Assembly: GCA_905220665.1 (NCBI GenBank)
Contig: CAJNAR010000143.1
Span: forward strand, 1 to 13,578
Reading direction: 5' to 3'
Source: Albugo candida
Lineage: Eukaryota; Oomycota; Peronosporomycetes; Albuginales; Albuginaceae
DNA: 13,578 nt
The notes beneath the pieces were generated by a model, which did no database searches, had not been told where the DNA came from, and was given only the letters and a program-made list of their open reading frames with translations. The first letter of the stretch is position 1; each line of letters opens with the position of its first letter. The position numbers and the translations under genes were made by a program. Shown here in pieces: positions 1-8,402 of the stretch.

Positions 1-640
1 AACCACTTGCATAAGAACATTCTGAAATTCTGCAATCTGTCTCAAGTTCTCTGAGAAAGCTTTCATAAACACGTCACCTTTTGAAAAGAAATGTAACCAT
101 GTTCGCGTCTTTGTGACCTTGAAGATGCGCTGATCTGTTATGTGATCCCATGCATAGCTGCAAATAAAATAGAACGAGTCTGACCTTTTTCTAGATTTCG
201 TATAGAGACTCAAACATCAGTCAATCCAATGAACAATATAACTGCTCTACGCAAGTGTATCGTGCAAAGTAGTTTGTTGCACTTGGCTACTTTGTTTCCT
301 TTGTTATCACAGTTAGGACATTAAGTCTCGAATATGCTGTTTCATTACCGTCCATATAGAAAACGACTGTTGGTTTTTGTCAGGTATATAAAAGAGAAAG
401 AGCGAAGTCGTAGCTCGCAAGACTGGTCAGGAGCACATTCATTCTTTGTGTGATAGTCTAAAATGTTTAATGCTTCAATATGCAGTATTCTTATGTGGGA
501 GAATCATGGTTCTGAACACAGCATGTCCTAACGTTGATCGTAGACCACTCAACCATCCCAAGTTTGCCGTCATCGTGTTTTTCCTTTTTCACTAGGGACC
601 AGGAAACGTGAGTTTGACATGTCATGTATTGACCCCAGCT
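1..640 (+). repeat. Monomer 1, full length, A head
   Basis: This is the left-most unit, with the A head block. It lacks a GT in the AAATGTGTAACC segment (reads AAATGTAACC near 90-99) and has a small deletion turning CACATGTTAGG into CACAGTTAGG near 308-317. CCAAT is at 226-230 and the TATA element at 385-394. It carries AGTCTCG rather than the commoner AGTCTTG. The tail is the TTTGACATG form, so the GGGG/CCCC hairpin is absent. Whether it is the true left end of the array cannot be seen. Confidence 0.95.
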
Positions 641-1281
641 AACCACTTGCATTAGAATATTTCCAAATTCTGCAAACTGTCTCAAGTTCTCTGAGAAAGC
701 TTCCATAAACACGTCACCTTTGAAAAGAAATGTGTAACCATGTTCGCGTCTTTGTGACCTTGAAGATGCGCTGATCTGTTATGTGATCCCATGCATAGCT
801 GCAAATAAAATAGAACGAGTCTGACCTTTTTCTAGATTTCGTATAGAGACTCAAACATCAGTCAAGCCAATGAACAATATAACTGCTCTACGCAAGTGTA
901 TCGTGCAAAGTAGTTTGTTGCACTTGGCTACTTTGTTCTCCTTGTTATCACATGTTAGGACATTAAGTCTTGAATATGCTGTTTCATTACCGTCCATATA
1001 GAAAACGACGGTTGGTTTTTGTCAGGTATATAAAAGAGAAAGAGCGAAGTCGTAGCTCGCAAGACTGGTCAGGAGCACAATCATTCTTTGTGTGATAGTC
1101 TAAAATGTTTAATGCTTCAATATGCAGTATTGTAATGTGGGAGAATCATGGTTCTGAACACAGCATGTCCTAACGTTGATCGTAGACCACTCAACCATCC
1201 CAAGTTTGCAGTCATCGTGTTTTCCTTTTTCACTAGGGACCAGGAAACGTGAGTTTGAGATGTCATGTATTGACCCCAGCT
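641..1281 (+). repeat. Monomer 2, full length, B head
   Basis: Full unit with B head, GCTTCC instead of GCTTTC, and the TTTGAGATG tail that cannot form the terminal hairpin. The TATA element is at 1027-1036. It shares the private change ATTGTAATG (usually ATTGTTATG) with monomer 9 at 4146, one of the marks linking units 1-5 to units 8-12. Confidence 0.95.
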
Positions 1282-1926
1282 AACCACTTGCATTAGAATA
1301 TTTCCAAATTCTGCAATCTGTCTCAAGTTCTCTGAGAAAGCTTTCATAAACACGTCACCTTTTGAAAAGAAATGTGTAACCATGTTCGCGTCTTTGTGAC
1401 CTTGAAGATGCGCTGATCTGTTATGTGATCCCATGCATAGCTGCAAATAAAATAGAACGAGTCTGACCTTTTCTAGATTTCGTATAGAGACTCAAACATC
1501 AGTCAAGCCAATGAACTATATAACTGCTCTACGCAAGTGTATCGTGCAAAGTAGTTTGTTGCACTTGGCTACTTTGTTCTCCTTTGTTATCACATGTTAG
1601 GACATTAAGTCTTGAATATGCTGTTTCATTACCGTCCATATAGAAAACGACTGTTGGTTTTTGTCAGGTATATAAAAGAGAAAGACCGAAGTCGTAGCTT
1701 GCAAGACTGGTCAGGAGCACATTCGTTCTGTGTGTGATAGTCTAAAATGTTTAATGCTTCAATATGCAGTATTGTTATGTGGGAGAATCATGATTCTGAA
1801 CACAGCATGTCCTAACGTTGATCGTAGACCACTCAACCATCCCAAGTTTGCAGTCATCGTCTTTTTCTTTTTTCACTAGGGACCAGGAAACGTGAGTTTT
1901 GGGGTGTCATGTATTGACCCCAGCGA
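1282..1926 (+). repeat. Monomer 3, full length, B head, CGTTCTGTG variant
   Basis: Full unit whose CCAAT region is a hybrid of the two common alleles (CCAATGAACTATATA). The TATA element is at 1669-1678. Downstream it carries the linked variant set GACCGAAG, GCTTGC and CGTTCTGTG. The tail is the hairpin-forming TTTTGGGG type. It directly precedes the first 238-bp derivative. Confidence 0.95.
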
Positions 1927-2164
1927 AACCACTTGCATAAGAACATTCTGAAATTCTGCAATCTGTCTCAAGTTCTCTGAGAAGGCTTTCATAAACACAT
2001 CACCTTTCGTAAAGAAATGTGTAACCATGTTCGCGTCTTTGTGACCTTGGAGATCCGATAATCTATTCCACTCGACCATCCCAAGTTTGCAGTCATCGTG
2101 TTTTCCTTTTTCACTAGGGACCAGGAAACGTGAGTTTTGGGGTGTCATGTATTGACCCCAGCGA
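1927..2164 (+). repeat. Monomer 4, 238-bp internal-deletion derivative
   Basis: This short unit keeps offsets 1-141 and about 549-646 of the monomer and has lost about 407 bp, including AATAAA, CCAAT, the inverted repeats, TATA and the short ORF. The head is type A with AAGGCTTTC. The roughly 20 bases left of the junction (about 2050-2067, GGAGATCCGATAATCTATT) differ from the full unit at five or more positions. It reads TTCGTAAAG where sister copies read TTCGAAAG or TTCGGAAAG. Confidence 0.95.
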
Positions 2165-2809
2165 AACCACTTGCATAAGAACATTCTGAAATTCTGCAAT
2201 CTGTCTCAAGTTCTCTGAGAAAGCTTTCATAAACACGCCACCTTTTGAAAAGAAATGTGTAACCATGTTCGCGTCTTTGTGACCTTGAAGATGCGCTGAT
2301 CTGTTATGTGATCCCATGCATAGCTGCAAATAAAATAGAACGAGTCTGACCTTTTTCTAGATTTCGTATAGAGACTCAAACATCAGTCAATCCAATTAAC
2401 TATATAACTGCTCTACGCAAGTGTATTGTGCAAAGTAGTTTGTTGCACTTGGCTACTTTGTTTTCCTTTGTTATCACATGTTAGGACATTAAGTCTTGAA
2501 TATGATGTTTCATTACCGTCCATATAGAAAACGACTGTTGGTTTTTGTCAGGTATATAAAAGAGAAAGAGCGAAGTCGTAGCTCGCAAGACTGGTCAGGA
2601 GCACATCATTCTTTGTGTGATAGTCTAAAATGTTTAATGCTTCAATATGCAGTATTTTTATGTGGGAGAATCATGGTTCTGAACACAGCATGTCCTAGCG
2701 TTGATCGTAGACCACTCAACCATCCCAAGTTTGCAGTCATCGTGTTTTTCCTTTTTCACTAGGGACCAGGAAACGTGAGTTTTGGGGTGTCATGTATTGA
2801 CCCCAGCGA
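2165..2809 (+). repeat. Monomer 5, full length, A head, CACGCC variant
   Basis: Full unit after the first 238-bp derivative. It has the A head, CACGCCACC in place of CACGTCACC, the CCAATTAACTATATA allele and ATTGTG. The TATA element is at 2553-2562. GAATATGATG (usually GAATATGCTG) is shared with monomer 20 at 9696. The short ORF ends in TAG rather than TAA (CCTAGCG). Confidence 0.95.
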
Positions 2810-2886
2810 AACCACTTGCATAAGAACATTCTGAAATTCTGCAATCTGTCTCAAGTTCTCTGAGAAGGCTTTCATAAACCCCAGCT
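2810..2886 (+). repeat. Monomer 6, 77-bp internal-deletion derivative
   Basis: Only the first about 70 bp and the last about 7 bp of the monomer remain, joined as CATAAAC|CCCAGCT. The two parental breakpoints share AC, so a 2-bp microhomology is possible; about 568 bp are missing. The head is A with AAGGCTTTC, the same haplotype as the 238-bp units. Identical junctions occur at 6957-7033 and 8326-8402. Confidence 0.95.
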
Positions 2887-3531
2887 ATCCACTTGCATTA
2901 GAATATTTCCAAATTCTGCAATCTGTCTCAAGTTCTCTGAGAAAGCTTTCATAAACACGTCACCTTTTGAAAAGAAATGTGTAACCATGTTCGCGTCTTT
3001 GTGACCTTGAAGATGCGCTGATCTGTTATGTGATCCCATGCATAGCTGCAAATAAAATAGAACGAGTCTGACCTTTTTCTAGATTTCGTATAGAGACTCA
3101 AACATCAGTCAAGCCAATGAACAATATAACTGCTCTACGCAAGTGTATCGTGCAAAGTAGTTTGTTGCACTTGGCTACTTTGTTTCCTTTGTTATCACAT
3201 GTTAGGACATTAAGTCTTGAATATGCTGTTTCATTACCGTCCATATAGAAAACGACGGTTGGTTTTTGTCAGGTATATAAAAGAGAAAGACCGAAGTCGT
3301 AGCTTGCAAGACTGGTCAGGAGCACATTCGTTCTGTGTGTGATAGTCTAAAATGTTTAATGCTTCAATATGCAGTATTGTTATGTGGGAGAATCATGGTT
3401 CTGAACACAGCATGTCCTAACGTTGATCGTAGACCACTCAACCATCCCAAGTTTGCAGTCATCGTGTTTTTCCTTTTTCACTAGGGACCAGGAAACGTGA
3501 GTTTTGGGGTGTCATGTATTGACCCCTGCGA
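2887..3531 (+). repeat. Monomer 7, full length, B head
   Basis: Full unit whose first bases read ATCC rather than AACC. The TATA element is at 3274-3283. It carries CGGTTGG upstream of TATA and the linked GACCGAAG, GCTTGC and CGTTCTGTG set. The terminal hairpin is present and is followed by CCCCTGCGA, a tail change shared with monomer 16. Confidence 0.95.
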
Positions 3532-4145
3532 AACCACTTGCATAAGAACAATCTGAAATTCTGCAATCTGTCTCAAGTTCTCTGAGAAGGCTTTCACAAA
3601 CACGTCACCTTTCGAAAAGAAATGTGTAACCATGTTCGCGTCTTTGTGACTTGAAGATGCGCTGATCTGTTATGTGATCCCATGCATAGCTGCAAATAAA
3701 ATAGAACGAGTCTGACCTTTTTCTAGATTTCGTATAGAGACTCAAACATCAGTCAATCCAATATAACTGCTCTACGCAAGTGTATCGTGCAAAGTAGTTT
3801 GTTGCACTTGGCTACTTTGTTTTCCTTTGTTATCACATGTTAGGAAATTAAGTCTTGAATATGCTGTTTCATTACCGTCCATATAGAAAACGACTGTTGG
3901 TTTTTGTCAGGTATATAAAAGAGAAAGAGCGAAGACTGGTAGATTCATTCTTTGTGTGATAGTCTAAAATGTTTAATGCTTCAATATGCAGTATTGTTAT
4001 GTGGGAGAATCATGGTTCTGAACACAGCATGTCCTAACGTTGATCGTAGACCACTCAACCATCCCAAGTTTGCAGTCATCGTGTTTTTCCTTTTCACTAG
4101 GGACCAGGAAACGTGAGTTTGAGATGTCATGTATTGACCCCAGCT
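3532..4145 (+). repeat. Monomer 8, full unit with several small deletions (614 bp), A head
   Basis: This is the shortest of the full-type units. About 21 bp are lost just downstream of TATA (GCGAAGACTGGTAGATTC, near 3930-3946), in the predicted transcription-start region. Seven bp are lost after CCAAT, giving CCAATATAAC (3758-3767); this is a loss between two AAT repeats. One C is lost in the nuclear-receptor-type half-site (GTGACTTGAAG, near 3647). The TATA element itself (3912-3921) is intact. It has the AAGGCTTTC haplotype otherwise typical of the deletion derivatives, and the non-hairpin GAGATG tail. Confidence 0.95.
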
Positions 4146-4260
4146 AACCACTTGCATTAGAATATTTCCAAATTCTGCAATCTGTCTCAAGTTCTCTGAG
4201 AAAGCTTTCATAAACACGTCACCTTTTGAAAAGAAATGTGTAACCATGTTCGCGTCTTTG

Positions 4261-4269
4261 TGACCTTGA
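4261..4269 (-). promoter_or_regulatory. Extended nuclear-receptor-type half-site TCAAGGTCA (representative copy)
   Basis: On the minus strand TCAAGGTCA matches the monomer binding site used by the FTZ-F1/SF-1 and ERR families of animal nuclear receptors. It recurs at offset 116-124 of nearly every full unit. It is damaged in monomer 8 (TGACTTGA) and monomer 24 (TGATCTTGA). The 238-bp units carry CCAAGGTCA, which still fits the YCAAGGTCA consensus. Binding is not shown by the sequence. Confidence 0.25.
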
Positions 4270-4372
4270 AGATGCGCTGATCTGTTATGTGATCCCATGC
4301 ATAGCTGCAAATAAAATTGAACGAGTCTGACCTTTTTCTAGATTTCGTATAGAGACTCAAACATCAGTCAAG

Positions 4373-4377
4373 CCAAT
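4373..4377 (+). promoter_or_regulatory. Candidate CCAAT box (representative copy, monomer 9)
   Basis: CCAAT lies about 160 bp upstream of the TATA element in each full-type unit. This is further than the usual 60-100 bp from a start site, so a role as an NF-Y site is uncertain. The bases after it come in two alleles, GAACAATATA and TAACTATATA. A 5-bp motif occurs often by chance. Confidence 0.25.
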
Positions 4378-4408
4378 GAACAATATAACTGCTCTACGCA
4401 AGTGTATC

Positions 4409-4441
4409 GTGCAAAGTAGTTTGTTGCACTTGGCTACTTTG
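4409..4441. repeat. Two overlapping, mutually exclusive inverted repeats (representative copy, monomer 9)
   Basis: GTGCAA (4409-4414) pairs perfectly with TTGCAC (4424-4429) over a 9-nt loop. CAAAGTAG (4412-4419) pairs perfectly with CTACTTTG (4434-4441) over a 14-nt loop. They share CAA at 4412-4414, so only one can form at a time. The element lies about 95 bp upstream of TATA, so it would be outside a TATA-driven transcript and would act in DNA or in read-through RNA. Monomer 10 changes only the loop; monomer 21 breaks one base pair of the longer stem. Confidence 0.6.
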
Positions 4442-4533
4442 TTCTCCTTTGTTATCACATGTTAGGACATTAAGTCTTGAATATGCTGTTTCATAACCGT
4501 CCATATAGAAAACGACTGTTGGTTTTTGTCAGG

Positions 4534-4543
4534 TATATAAAAG
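4534..4543 (+). promoter_or_regulatory. Candidate TATA element (representative copy, monomer 9)
   Basis: TATATAAAAG in the context AGGTATATAAAAGAGAAAGA fits a strong eukaryotic RNA polymerase II TATA box. It is unchanged in all 19 complete full-type units, starting at 385, 1027, 1669, 2553, 3274, 3912, 4534, 5181, 6063, 6699, 7422, 8068, 8791, 9437, 10083, 10730, 11400, 12043 and 12689. Initiation would be expected about 30 nt downstream, near 4564-4570, but no clear initiator motif is visible. The six deletion derivatives lack it. Promoter activity is inferred from sequence only. Confidence 0.45.
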
Positions 4544-4954
4544 AGAAAGAGCGAAGTCGTAGCTCGCAAGACCGGTCAGGAGCACATTCATTCTTTGTGT
4601 GATAGTCTAAAATGTTTAATGCTTCAATATGCAGTATTGTAATGTGGGAGAATCATGGTTCTGAACACAGCATGTCCTAACGTTGATCGTAGACAACTCA
4701 ACCATCCCAAGTTTGCAGTCATCGTGTTTTTCCTTTTTCACTAGGGACCAGGAAACGTGAGTTTGAGATGTCATGTATTGACCCCAGCGAAACCACTTGC
4801 ATTAGAATATTTCCAAATTCTGCAATCTGTCTCAAGTTCTCTGAGAAAGCTTCCATAAACACGTCACCTTTCGGAAAGAAATGTGTAACCATGTTCGCGT
4901 CTTTGTGACCTTGAAGATGCGCTGATCTGTTATGTGATCCCATGCATAGCTGCA

Positions 4955-4960
4955 AATAAA
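4955..4960 (+). promoter_or_regulatory. Candidate polyadenylation signal AATAAA (monomer 10, downstream of the monomer 9 TATA)
   Basis: The canonical AATAAA hexamer sits 421 bp downstream of the monomer 9 TATA element and is followed within about 20 nt by a U-rich CCTTTTTCT stretch, the arrangement expected of a metazoan cleavage site. It is present at offset 165-170 of every full unit, but not in the 238-bp or 77-bp derivatives. Such hexamers are common in AT-rich DNA, so its use is inferred. Confidence 0.35.
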
Positions 4961-5412
4961 ATAGAACGAGTCTGACCTTTTTCTAGATTTCGTATAGAGA
5001 CTCAAACATCAGTCAAGCCAATGAACAATATAACTGCTCTACGCAAGTGTATCGTGCAAAGTAGTTGTTGCACTTGGCTACTTTGTTTTCCTTTGTTATC
5101 ACATGTTAGGAACAATTAAAGTCTTGAATATGCTGTTTCATAACCGTCCATATAGAAAACGACTGTTGGTTTTTGTCAGGTATATAAAAGAGAAAGAGCG
5201 AAGTCGTAGCTCGCAAGACTGGTCAGGAGCACATTCGTTCTGTGTGTGATAGTCTAAAATGTTTAATGCTTCAATATGCAGTATTGTTATATGGGAGAAT
5301 CATGGTTCTGAACACAGCATGTCCTAACGTTGATCGTAGACCACTCAACCATCCCAAGTTTGCAGTCATCGTGTTTTTCCTTTTTCACTAGGGACCAGGA
5401 AACGTGAGTTTT

Positions 5413-5433
5413 GGGGTGTCATGTATTGACCCC
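5413..5433 (+). other. Terminal GGGG/CCCC hairpin near the unit boundary (representative copy, monomer 10)
   Basis: GGGG (5413-5416) can pair with CCCC (5430-5433), and TCA with TGA just inside, leaving a TG bulge and a TGTAT loop. It occurs in 16 of the 22 units whose ends are intact and not of the 77-bp class. The other six (monomers 1, 2, 8, 9, 21, 22) have TTTGAGATG or TTTGACATG and cannot form it. It would lie inside a TATA-driven transcript. Confidence 0.45.
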
Positions 5434-5437
5434 AGCT

Positions 5438-5674
5438 AACCACTTGCATAAGAACATTCTGAAATTCTGCAATCTGTCTCAAGTTCTCTGAGAAGGCTTT
5501 CATAAACACATCACCTTTCGAAAGAAATGTGTAACCATGTTCGCGTCTTTGTGACCTTGGAGATCCGATAATCTATTCCACTCGACCATCCCAAGTTTGC
5601 AGTCATCGTGTTTTCCTTTTTCACTAGGGACCAGGAAACGTGAGTTTTGGGGTGTCATGTTTTGACCCCAGCGA
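5438..5674 (+). repeat. Monomer 11, 238-bp-class internal-deletion derivative (237 bp)
   Basis: It has the same deletion junction and the same diverged bases beside it as the unit at 1927, with one base fewer in the TTCGAAAG run. A head with AAGGCTTTC and CACATCACC. The tail reads CATGTTTTGACCCC, a change also found at the end of monomer 23. No TATA, CCAAT or AATAAA. Confidence 0.95.
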
Positions 5675-6320
5675 AACCACTTGCATAAGAACATTCTGAA
5701 ATTCTGCAATCTGTCTCAAGTTCTCTGAGAAAGCTTTCATAAACACGCCACCTTTTGAAAAGAAATGTGTAACCATGTTCGCGTCTTTGTGACCTTGAAG
5801 ATGCGCTGATCTGTTATGTGATCCCATGCATAGCTGCAAATAAAATAGAACGAGTCTGACCTTTTTCTAGATTTCGTATAGAGACTCAAACATCAGTCAA
5901 TCCAATGAACAATATAACTGCTCTACGCAAGTGTATCGTGCAAAGTAGTTTGTTGCACTTGGCTACTTTGTTTTCCTTTGTTATCACATGTTAGGACATT
6001 AAGTCTCGAATATGCTGTTTCATTACCGTCCATATAGAAAACGACTGTTGGTTTTTGTCAGGTATATAAAAGAGAAAGAGCGAAGTCGTAGCTCGCAAGA
6101 CTGGTCAGGAGCACATTCATTCTTTGTGTGATAGTCTAAAATGTTTAATGCTTCAATATGCAGTATTGTTATGTGGGAGAATCATGGTTCTGAACACAGC
6201 ATGTCCTAACGTTGATCGTAGACCACTCAACCATCCCAAGTTTGCAGTCATCGTGTTTTTCCTTTTTCACTAGGGACCAGGAAACGTGAGTTTTGGGGTG
6301 TCATGTCTTGACCCCACCGA
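5675..6320 (+). repeat. Monomer 12, full length, A head, CACGCC variant
   Basis: Full unit after the second 238-bp derivative, with A head and CACGCCACC like monomers 5, 19 and 26. The TATA element is at 6063-6072. AGTCTCG is shared with monomers 1 and 26. The tail has two rare changes, TCATGTCTTG and CCCCACCGA. Confidence 0.95.
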
Positions 6321-6956
6321 AACCACTTGCATTAGAATATTTCCAAATTCTGCAATCTGTCTCAAGTTCTCTGAGAAAGCTTCCATAAACACGTCACCTT
6401 TCGGAAAGAAATGTTCGCGTCTTTGTGACCTTGAAGATGCGCTGATCTGTTATGTGATCCCATGCATAGCTGCAAATAAAATAGAACGAGTCTGACCTTT
6501 TTCTAGATTTCGTATAGAGACTCAAACATCAGTCAAGCCAATGAACAATATAACTGCTCTACGCAAGTGTATTGTGCAAAGTAGTTTGTTGCACTTGGCT
6601 ACTTTGTTTTCCTTTGTTATCACATGTTAGGACATTAAGTCTTGAATATGCTGTTTCATTACCGTCCATATAGAAAACGACTGTTGGTTTTTGTCAGGTA
6701 TATAAAAGAGAAAGAGCGAAGTCGTAGCTCGCAAGACTGGTCAGGAGCACATTCATTCTTTGTGTGATAGTCTAAAATGTTTAATGCTTCAATATGCAGT
6801 ATTGTTATGTGGGAGAATCATGGTTCTGAACACAGCATGTCCTAACGTTGATCGTAGACCACTCAACCATCCCAAGTTTGCAGTCATCGTGTTTTTCCTT
6901 TTTCACTAGGGACCAGGAAACGTGAGTTTTGGGGTGTCATGTATTGACCCCAGCGA
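6321..6956 (+). repeat. Monomer 13, full length, B head, 10-bp deletion
   Basis: B head with GCTTCC and TTCGGAAAG. Ten bp are missing near 6411-6414, where AAATGTTCGCG replaces AAATGTGTAACCATGTTCG; the lost segment lies between two ATGT repeats. The TATA element is at 6699-6708. It combines the CCAATGAACAATATA allele with ATTGTG, a hybrid arrangement. Confidence 0.95.
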
Positions 6957-7033
6957 AACCACTTGCATAAGAACATTCTGAAATTCTGCAATCTGTCTCA
7001 AGTTCTCTGAGAAGGCTTTCATAAACCCCAGCT
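6957..7033 (+). repeat. Monomer 14, 77-bp internal-deletion derivative
   Basis: Second copy of the 77-bp form, with the same CATAAAC|CCCAGCT junction as at 2810 and the A head with AAGGCTTTC. It is followed by a B-head unit, as are the other two 77-bp copies. Confidence 0.95.
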
Positions 7034-7679
7034 AACCACTTGCATTAGAATATTTCCAAATTCTGCAATCTGTCTCAAGTTCTCTGAGAAAGCTTCCATA
7101 AACACGTCACCTTTCGGAAAGAAATGTGTAACCATGTTCGCGTCTTTGTGACCTTGAAGATGCGCTGATCTGTTATGTGATCCCATGCATAGCTGCAAAT
7201 AAAATAGAACGAGTCTGACCTTTTTCTAGATTTCGTATAGAGACTCAAACATTAGTCAATCCAATTAACTATATAACTGCTCTACGCAAGTGTATTGTGC
7301 AAAGTAGTTTGTTGCACTTGGCTACTTTGTTCTCCTTGTTTATCACATGTTAGGACATTAAGTCTTGAATATGCTGTTTCATTACCGTCCATATAGAAAA
7401 CGACTGTTGGTTTTTGTCAGGTATATAAAAGAGAAAGAGCGAAGTCGTAGCTCGCAAGACTGGTCAGGAGCACATTCATTCTTTTTGTGATAGTCTAAAA
7501 TGTTTAATGCTTCAATATGCAGTATTGTTATGTGGGAGAATCATGGTTCTGAACACAGCATGTCCTAACGTTGATCGTAGACCACTCAACCATCCCAAGT
7601 TTGCAGTCATCGTGTTTTTCCTTTTTCACTAGGGACCAGGAAACGTGAGTTTTGGGGTGTCATGTATTGACCCCAGCGA
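7034..7679 (+). repeat. Monomer 15, full length, B head
   Basis: B head with GCTTCC and TTCGGAAAG, the CCAATTAACTATATA allele and ATTGTG. ACATTAGTC (usually ACATCAGTC) is shared only with the adjacent monomer 16, which suggests a recent local exchange. The TATA element is at 7422-7431. CTTTTTGTGATAG replaces CTTTGTGTGATAG upstream of the short ORF. Confidence 0.95.
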
Positions 7680-8325
7680 AACCACTTGCATTAGAATATT
7701 TCCAAATTCTGCAATCTGTCTCAAGTTCTCTGAGAAAGCTTCCATAAACACGTCACCTTTCGGAAAGAAATGTGTAACCATGTTCGCGTCTTTGTGACCT
7801 TGAAGATGCGCTGATCTGTTATGTGATCCCATGCATAGCTACAAATAAAATAGAACGAGTCTGACCTTTTTCTAGATTTCGTATAGAGACTCAAACATTA
7901 GTCAAGCCAATGAACAATATAACTGCTCTACGCAAGTGTATCGTGCAAAGTAGTTTGTTGCACTTGGCTACTTTGTTTTCCTTTGTTATCACATGTTAGG
8001 ACATTAAGTCTTGAATATGCTGTTTCATTACCGTCCATATAGAAAACGACTGTTGGTTTTTGTCAGGTATATAAAAGAGAAAGAGCGAAGTCGTAGCTCG
8101 CAAGACTGGTCAGGAGCACATTCATTCTTTGTGTGATAGTCTAAAATGTTTAATGCTTCAATATGCAGTATTGTTATGTGGGAGAATCATGGTTCTGAAC
8201 ACAGCATGTCCTAACGTTGATCGTAGACCACTCAACCATCCCAAGTTTGCAGTCATCGTGTTTTTCCTTTTTCACTAGGGACCAGGAAACGTGAGTTTTG
8301 GGGTGTCATGTATTGACCCCTGCGA
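7680..8325 (+). repeat. Monomer 16, full length (646 bp), B head, offset reference
   Basis: I used this copy for offset numbering. AATAAA is at 7844-7849, CCAAT at 7907-7911, inverted repeats at 7943-7975, TATA at 8068-8077, the short ORF at 8146-8214 and the terminal hairpin at 8300-8320. AGCTACAAAT replaces AGCTGCAAAT. The tail CCCCTGCGA is shared with monomer 7. Confidence 0.95.
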
Positions 8326-8402
8326 AACCACTTGCATAAGAACATTCTGAAATTCTGCAATCTGTCTCAAGTTCTCTGAGAAGGCTTTCATAAACCCCAG
8401 CT
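8326..8402 (+). repeat. Monomer 17, 77-bp internal-deletion derivative
   Basis: Third copy of the 77-bp form, with the same junction and haplotype as those at 2810 and 6957. It lies only two full units after the previous copy, so the block 6957-7679 or 7680-8402 may have been duplicated recently. Confidence 0.95.

Larger units (their letters stand above)
4146..4790 (+). repeat. Monomer 9, full length, B head (reference copy for the sub-features listed here)
   Basis: Full unit with every candidate signal: half-site 4261-4269, AATAAA 4310-4315, CCAAT 4373-4377, inverted repeats 4409-4441, TATA 4534-4543 and short ORF 4612-4680. Private or rare changes are AAATTGAAC after AATAAA (shared with monomer 24), CATAACCG (shared with adjacent monomer 10), GACCGGTC, and ATTGTAATG (shared with monomer 2). 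The tail is the GAGATG type. Confidence 0.95.
4791..5437 (+). repeat. Monomer 10, full length, B head
   Basis: Full unit with GCTTCC and TTCGGAAAG alleles. One T is missing in the loop of the inverted repeat (GTAGTTGTTGCAC) and there is a small insertion near 5110 (AGGAACAATTAAAG for AGGACATTAAG). The TATA element is at 5181-5190. GAGCG and CTCGC are followed by CGTTCTGTG, a recombinant arrangement of the downstream haplotype. It directly precedes the second 238-bp derivative. Confidence 0.95.

Noticed and set aside
2496..2762. Plus-strand open frames of 62-88 codons (also at 6286-6495, 8852-9040, 9498-9686, 10791-10982)
   Set aside because: Each is open only in some copies because of copy-specific indels (such as the missing T in monomer 5). 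Start and stop positions are not conserved, and the composition is that of the repeat.
4326..4375. Hammerhead-ribozyme-like core on the minus strand (CTGATG followed later by CGAAAT), considered because some animal satellites encode hammerheads
   Set aside because: CTGATG is followed by T instead of the required A, no stem II forms before GAAA, and the flanks expected to make stem I are not complementary. Some copies have CTAATG, destroying the core.
4545..4570. GCGA/TCGC stem just downstream of TATA with two linked variants (GAGCG..CTCGC and GACCG..CTTGC)
   Set aside because: The two linked changes are not compensatory: one gives a C-C mismatch and the other a G-U pair. It is haplotype linkage, not covariation.
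4664..4720. RNA polymerase III gene (GGTTCTGAAC as a B box, T-runs as terminators)
   Set aside because: The B-box match is poor, no A box sits at a suitable distance upstream, and no tRNA or 5S fold is visible.
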